Source: Candidatus Pacearchaeota archaeon
Lineage (GTDB): Archaea; Nanobdellota; Nanobdellia; Pacearchaeales; GW2011-AR1
Length of the DNA: 7,803 nt
Direction of reading: 5' to 3'
Assembly (NCBI GenBank): GCA_002686355.1
Contig: NZBV01000005.1
Span: forward strand, 1-7,803
The translations under genes were made by a program, and so were the position numbers. Within the stretch, counting starts at the first letter, position 1; the number at the start of each line of letters is the position of its first letter. A model generated the notes under the pieces. It was not told the DNA's origin. It searched no databases and was given only the letters and a program-made list of their open reading frames with translations. Below are positions 4,216-7,803 of this stretch, one piece after another.

Positions 4216-7200
4216 ATGGTATATAAACGTTTTATTAAAAAAGGGGGGAAAGTTTATGGGCCATATTATTATTCAAGTAAGAAGGAAAATGGAAAAGTTA
4301 TTTCTCAATATCATGGCAAGACAGAGAGTAGTGTAAAGAATTCTTATAAAAAGTTTTTTCTCTTAGGATTTTTTGTTTTTTTTCTTACTGCATCTTTCTT
4401 TTTTGTCAATTATGGGCTAACTGGAAAAGCTAGTCTTGACATAGAATCAAAATATGTCGAGGGAGAAAAGATTAAGGGAAATCTGAAATTTAGTTTAAAG
4501 CAGGGAGAACTGATTCCTGTTGATTCTAAAGTTGTTATCCATCTGGGTGATGAGGCCCAAGAATATTTTTTGTCAGAGCTTGTTGATTTAAATTTTACTT
4601 CTGGAAATTTTCATGCTGAAGGAGTCACTATTCCTGGAGAAGGTATAGGTTATGGATTGATTGGAAAGAAAAAAATTTACCCCGAAGTTAGTTTTGATTT
4701 AAGAATTTTTGAAAAAGAAGTTGAAGAAGCGAGTGAGCAGGAAACAGATGAAGAAGAAATCTCTGAAGAAGTTGATGAGAATGAAGTTAATGAAACAGAA
4801 GAAGAGGATGAAGTCGAATCTGAGGAAGAGAGTGCAGAAGAAGAGGGGGAAGAGGTAGAAAGTTCACTAATAACAGGGGAAGTTATTGCAGAATCTTACG
4901 AGATTGTATCTGGAACAGTGGGAAGAGAGAATAATTTTGTTTATGAATATGAAAAAGGTAAGATGGTTGAGCTTGTGCCAGGAAGTGTTAGTGTAGACGG
5001 CATAATAATTGATGACGGCGCTGTTAATGTAAAATCTGAGAACAAAAAAGTTATTGTCTCAACGAGTTATTATCATGAGGAAGAGGGTTTTGGAGAGGAA
5101 TATTTAAAAAATAATGAATTGAAATTAGATATGGGTTTTGAGCAGTTTGATTTGGTTGTCCAGAATGATTCTGAGCTTGTTGTTTTGCTTGTTTATGAGG
5201 GGATTATTTTAGCTGAGGCATCCGAGGTGCTGAGTGTTGTGAGTGAGGTTGTTGAAGAGCCTGAAGTGGGGGAGGAGCCAGAGGAAATTGAAGAAGGGCC
5301 GGAAGTAGTTATGGATGAGACAATTATCTTTGTTGTAGAAAATTTTACAGCGGAATTTAATATCTCTACCATCCAATATGGTGCTGTGCTCAATAAAAAT
5401 GTTAAGTGGAAGAAGAGTATTAAGACAACTGATGCTATTGATTTGAGAGTTCAGATTCCTAAAAATGCTGAAAATATTGCTGTTTATAAATTAAATGAGG
5501 TTCTGGAAGAAGTTGAAGAAAGCAATGAATCATTGGATGAACCCGCTGTTGGTGAAAATTTAATAAAAATTATTAATGAAACAGCTTCTGAGAAAAATGT
5601 TACAGGAGTTGTTAATGAAACATCAAACGAATCTATTGGCAATGAGACTACAGAAATTAGTAGCACAAGTGAGGATGATGAAACAAATGTGATTGTAGTA
5701 AATCAAACTAATGTGAGCATTGGAAATAAAGTTGTGCTTGAGGAAAAAGTAGAGGAAGAAATAGAGAAGGAGAAACAAAACTCAAAAATAACTGCAGAGG
5801 TTATTTCCGGAGAGATTTTAGCTGAGATTGATTTGGCAGAAAGTTCTTCTTTTTTCAGTTTTTTTGGGAAAATTTTCAAGTCATTAACAGGGAGGAGTAT
5901 TGTTGTCGAAGAGACTGAAGAGGTGAAAGAGATCATTATTAATGAGAATGCAACAGAGTTTGAAATTGAGTATGAAACTCCCGGGCCTGTTGCAATTGAG
6001 GAGAATACTGGATTTGGAAAGAGTGTGATAGTTTCATCTAAAGTGCATTATGAAAATATTTTGGCCTATTCTGAATTGCCCAGATCTGTCCCTGAAAGTA
6101 AGGTTAAGCTTTATCACATTGTGAATGGTTCAAGAGTTGAAGTTGATTTTGTTGGTTACTCTGTTGATGAGACTGCTATAAATGACACTTTGGTCTCTGA
6201 ATTGACTAAGGAAAAAAATCAGACAGATGTTCATCAAGCTAACAAGAGCAGTGCTGTTTTTGGAATTACAGGAAATGTTGTTGAGAAGAGTTTGAATGAG
6301 GAGATTATTCCTTCCCTTCCACTAACAGAAATAATTGAAACAACTTCTCAAAATGATTCTGATCAATCTTTGGATGAGACAAGTGTTTCTGCGATTAGTG
6401 AAACAGAGAGTTCTGCTTCTAATGCAGATGGATCAGTAACTATTATTAGTGGAAATGCTACTGTAGATGGAATTGTTTCTGATGAAATTCCTGTGATTGT
6501 TGAGGCAAAGATCAATAAAACAAATACAGAGAAGCTGCTGAACAAGACACCTAAGAAAATGATTTCCTATATCGAATGGGTTGTGCCGCATTTGTCTGAC
6601 CAAACTTATGAGATAGTAATTGAAATTTCCAATGCAGAACATCTTGATGAGAACCGGATTTTTATTGAGAATATTTATGGAGAGGTTAAGGCAAAGGATG
6701 ATGTGTGGAGTGATGAGATTAAAGACAGGAGATATGTTAGGGTTACTTTTGAAAAGAACCTGACTGTTGAGAATGACATTACTGTTTATGCAAGGGATGC
6801 TGGTTTGTTTGGGAGTTCAAACATTGAGATTTATCTTGAGGGCAGAGACGAGATAATTACAACTATTGAGAACATTGGTGATGAGGGTTGGTATAAAACT
6901 TATTTGACAAACATGACAGAGGAGGGTTATGGTACTTTTGATTTAAGAATAGACGGAGGTATTGAGTTTGATTTTATTGTTGATCCTCAGCGTTTTGATA
7001 CTGCGTGTGCGAATTTTACAGGGACTTATTATCATACAGGTTGTAATGACGGGAATATAACTTTGAGTATTGATAATTCAACAACAAATTATTATTCTCA
7101 AGGGAATTATACCTCTAATGCTTTTGATGCAGGTATGACTGTTAGTTGGGATAATGTTAGTTGGAGTGCAATTATTCCTAGTCTAGGTAAAAATTATTTT

Positions 7201-7803
7201 GGAGATGGTTCAGATGGGGCAGTCACAATTTCAAGCAACACGGAATTAAATATCATAAATAATGGAGGAGATTATGATGGGGATATGGTTGTAAGAAATT
7301 ATAACTCCCTTGTAATTGCAGATGGAATAACATTAACTACAAACGATTCAGGGAGGGGATTATTGATTTATGTTGAAGGAAATGTTGTTATTAATGGGAC
7401 ACTTTCGATGACTGCAAGAGGTGCAAAAGCAAATCCTGCTAATGATAATGATGGCGATGGTACAACTGTTGGAGCAAATGGAGTAAGAATAGGTATGTTC
7501 AAAAGTGGGGAAACAGATACCTTGGCTTCTGCAGAATTTAATGGAACAGGAACAGCTGCAAGAGCAGCAGTTGCAAACCAACCTGCGATTAGTGAGAATG
7601 GTAAGGTATTTACTATCGCAAGAGCTGGAGCAAATGGTGGTGCTGGTGGGGTTCCTGTAAATTCTGGAAGTTCAGGTTCTAATGGAGGAGCAGGACAAAG
7701 TGGAGGAGGAGGTGGTGGAGGGTCAGATGCGGCTCGTAACTCTGGAGGAGATGGTACAGCAGGAACTGTTTTCTCAGGAGGTACTGGTGGGGGTGGAACA
7801 GGA
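4216..7803 (+). CDS. Giant membrane-anchored, acidic, sequon-rich surface protein (3' truncated by the window)
   Basis: The frame is open for 1196 codons with no stop before the right edge. Residues 1-46 are basic and contain KGGKVYGPYYYSSKKENGKV, like a short motif I recall at the start of other archaeal proteins. Residues 47-66 are one hydrophobic helix; the positive-inside rule puts the N-terminus in the cytoplasm and the rest outside. Residues 72-165 form a beta-rich domain (VEGEKIKGNLKFSLKQGELI, GEGIGYGLIG, YPEVSFDL). At 166-215, 31 of 50 residues are Glu/Asp. Further beta domains lie at about 366-430 and 576-650 (YETPGPVAIEE), and a domain from 783 to 924 runs from YIEWVVPHLSDQTYEI to FDFIVDP. 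Acidic or Ser/Thr/Asn-rich linkers separate them. About 30 N-glycosylation sequons are visible. Residues 1047-1070 resemble a parallel beta-helix (VEGNVVINGTLSM), and 28 of the last 59 residues are Gly. Cys931 and Cys943 may pair. Adhesion or cell-coat function is inference. Confidence 0.85.
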   Translation, partial: MVYKRFIKKGGKVYGPYYYSSKKENGKVISQYHGKTESSVKNSYKKFFLLGFFVFFLTASFFFVNYGLTGKASLDIESKYVEGEKIKGNLKFSLKQGELIPVDSKVVIHLGDEAQEYFLSELVDLNFTSGNFHAEGVTIPGEGIGYGLIGKKKIYPEVSFDLRIFEKEVEEASEQETDEEEISEEVDENEVNETEEEDEVESEEESAEEEGEEVESSLITGEVIAESYEIVSGTVGRENNFVYEYEKGKMVELVPGSVSVDGIIIDDGAVNVKSENKKVIVSTSYYHEEEGFGEEYLKNNELKLDMGFEQFDLVVQNDSELVVLLVYEGIILAEASEVLSVVSEVVEEPEVGEEPEEIEEGPEVVMDETIIFVVENFTAEFNISTIQYGAVLNKNVKWKKSIKTTDAIDLRVQIPKNAENIAVYKLNEVLEEVEESNESLDEPAVGENLIKIINETASEKNVTGVVNETSNESIGNETTEISSTSEDDETNVIVVNQTNVSIGNKVVLEEKVEEEIEKEKQNSKITAEVISGEILAEIDLAESSSFFSFFGKIFKSLTGRSIVVEETEEVKEIIINENATEFEIEYETPGPVAIEENTGFGKSVIVSSKVHYENILAYSELPRSVPESKVKLYHIVNGSRVEVDFVGYSVDETAINDTLVSELTKEKNQTDVHQANKSSAVFGITGNVVEKSLNEEIIPSLPLTEIIETTSQNDSDQSLDETSVSAISETESSASNADGSVTIISGNATVDGIVSDEIPVIVEAKINKTNTEKLLNKTPKKMISYIEWVVPHLSDQTYEIVIEISNAEHLDENRIFIENIYGEVKAKDDVWSDEIKDRRYVRVTFEKNLTVENDITVYARDAGLFGSSNIEIYLEGRDEIITTIENIGDEGWYKTYLTNMTEEGYGTFDLRIDGGIEFDFIVDPQRFDTACANFTGTYYHTGCNDGNITLSIDNSTTNYYSQGNYTSNAFDAGMTVSWDNVSWSAIIPSLGKNYFGDGSDGAVTISSNTELNIINNGGDYDGDMVVRNYNSLVIADGITLTTNDSGRGLLIYVEGNVVINGTLSMTARGAKANPANDNDGDGTTVGANGVRIGMFKSGETDTLASAEFNGTGTAARAAVANQPAISENGKVFTIARAGANGGAGGVPVNSGSSGSNGGAGQSGGGGGGGSDAARNSGGDGTAGTVFSGGTGGGGTG

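Noticed and set aside
5193..7581. Several Ser/Thr/Ile-rich minus-strand frames of 60-77 codons opposite the surface protein
   Set aside because: They arise from GAA/GAG-rich and Asn/Gly-rich codons read antisense, show no motif, and lie within a single 1196-codon plus-strand frame.
1..7803. CRISPR array, insertion sequence or integrated element
   Set aside because: No regularly spaced direct repeats, transposase motifs, terminal inverted repeats or attachment-site duplications were seen.

Overview
The window is AT-rich and archaeal. The evidence is a Kae1-type tRNA t6A synthase subunit, the ribosomal genes L7Ae, S28e and L24e (families of archaea and eukaryotes, in archaeal gene order), TATA-like boxes placed for leaderless or short-leader transcripts, and U-tract terminators. 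Short proteins, tight spacing and a giant membrane-anchored surface protein of a recognisable style suggest a DPANN archaeon (Pacearchaeota/Woesearchaeota-like). That lineage call is inference from memory of similar proteins.

Layout. 1-51 is the lysine-rich tail of a gene entering from the left. 64-888 (minus) is a sugar-phosphate-type nucleotidyltransferase, convergent with that tail. 889-1135 is a divergent promoter region with TATA boxes for both flanking genes. 1136-2314 is Kae1, carrying an unusual insertion of about 55-60 residues and no fused Bud32 kinase. 2354-2701 encodes an unrecognised 115-aa protein. 2702-2815 is the L7Ae leader, holding two TATA candidates, an inverted repeat and a doubtful 26-codon ORF.

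2816-4017 is a compact ribosomal cluster: L7Ae, a possible 33-codon ORF, S28e with both ends extended, an unrecognised 82-aa protein locked between S28e and L24e, and L24e overlapping it by 8 nt. 4018-4215 holds a foldable inverted-repeat region, a T9 terminator and the next promoter.

4216-7803 is one open frame of 1196 codons running off the right edge. It has a short cytoplasmic basic/Tyr motif, one membrane helix, then a large acidic, sequon-rich, mosaic exterior ending in a beta-helix-like and glycine-rich region.

How the parts fit: most of the window serves translation (tRNA modification and ribosome). The right half is cell-surface. The nucleotidyltransferase may supply activated sugar for surface glycosylation, but nothing in the sequence ties it directly to the surface protein. 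No tRNA, rRNA, CRISPR or insertion sequence was found.
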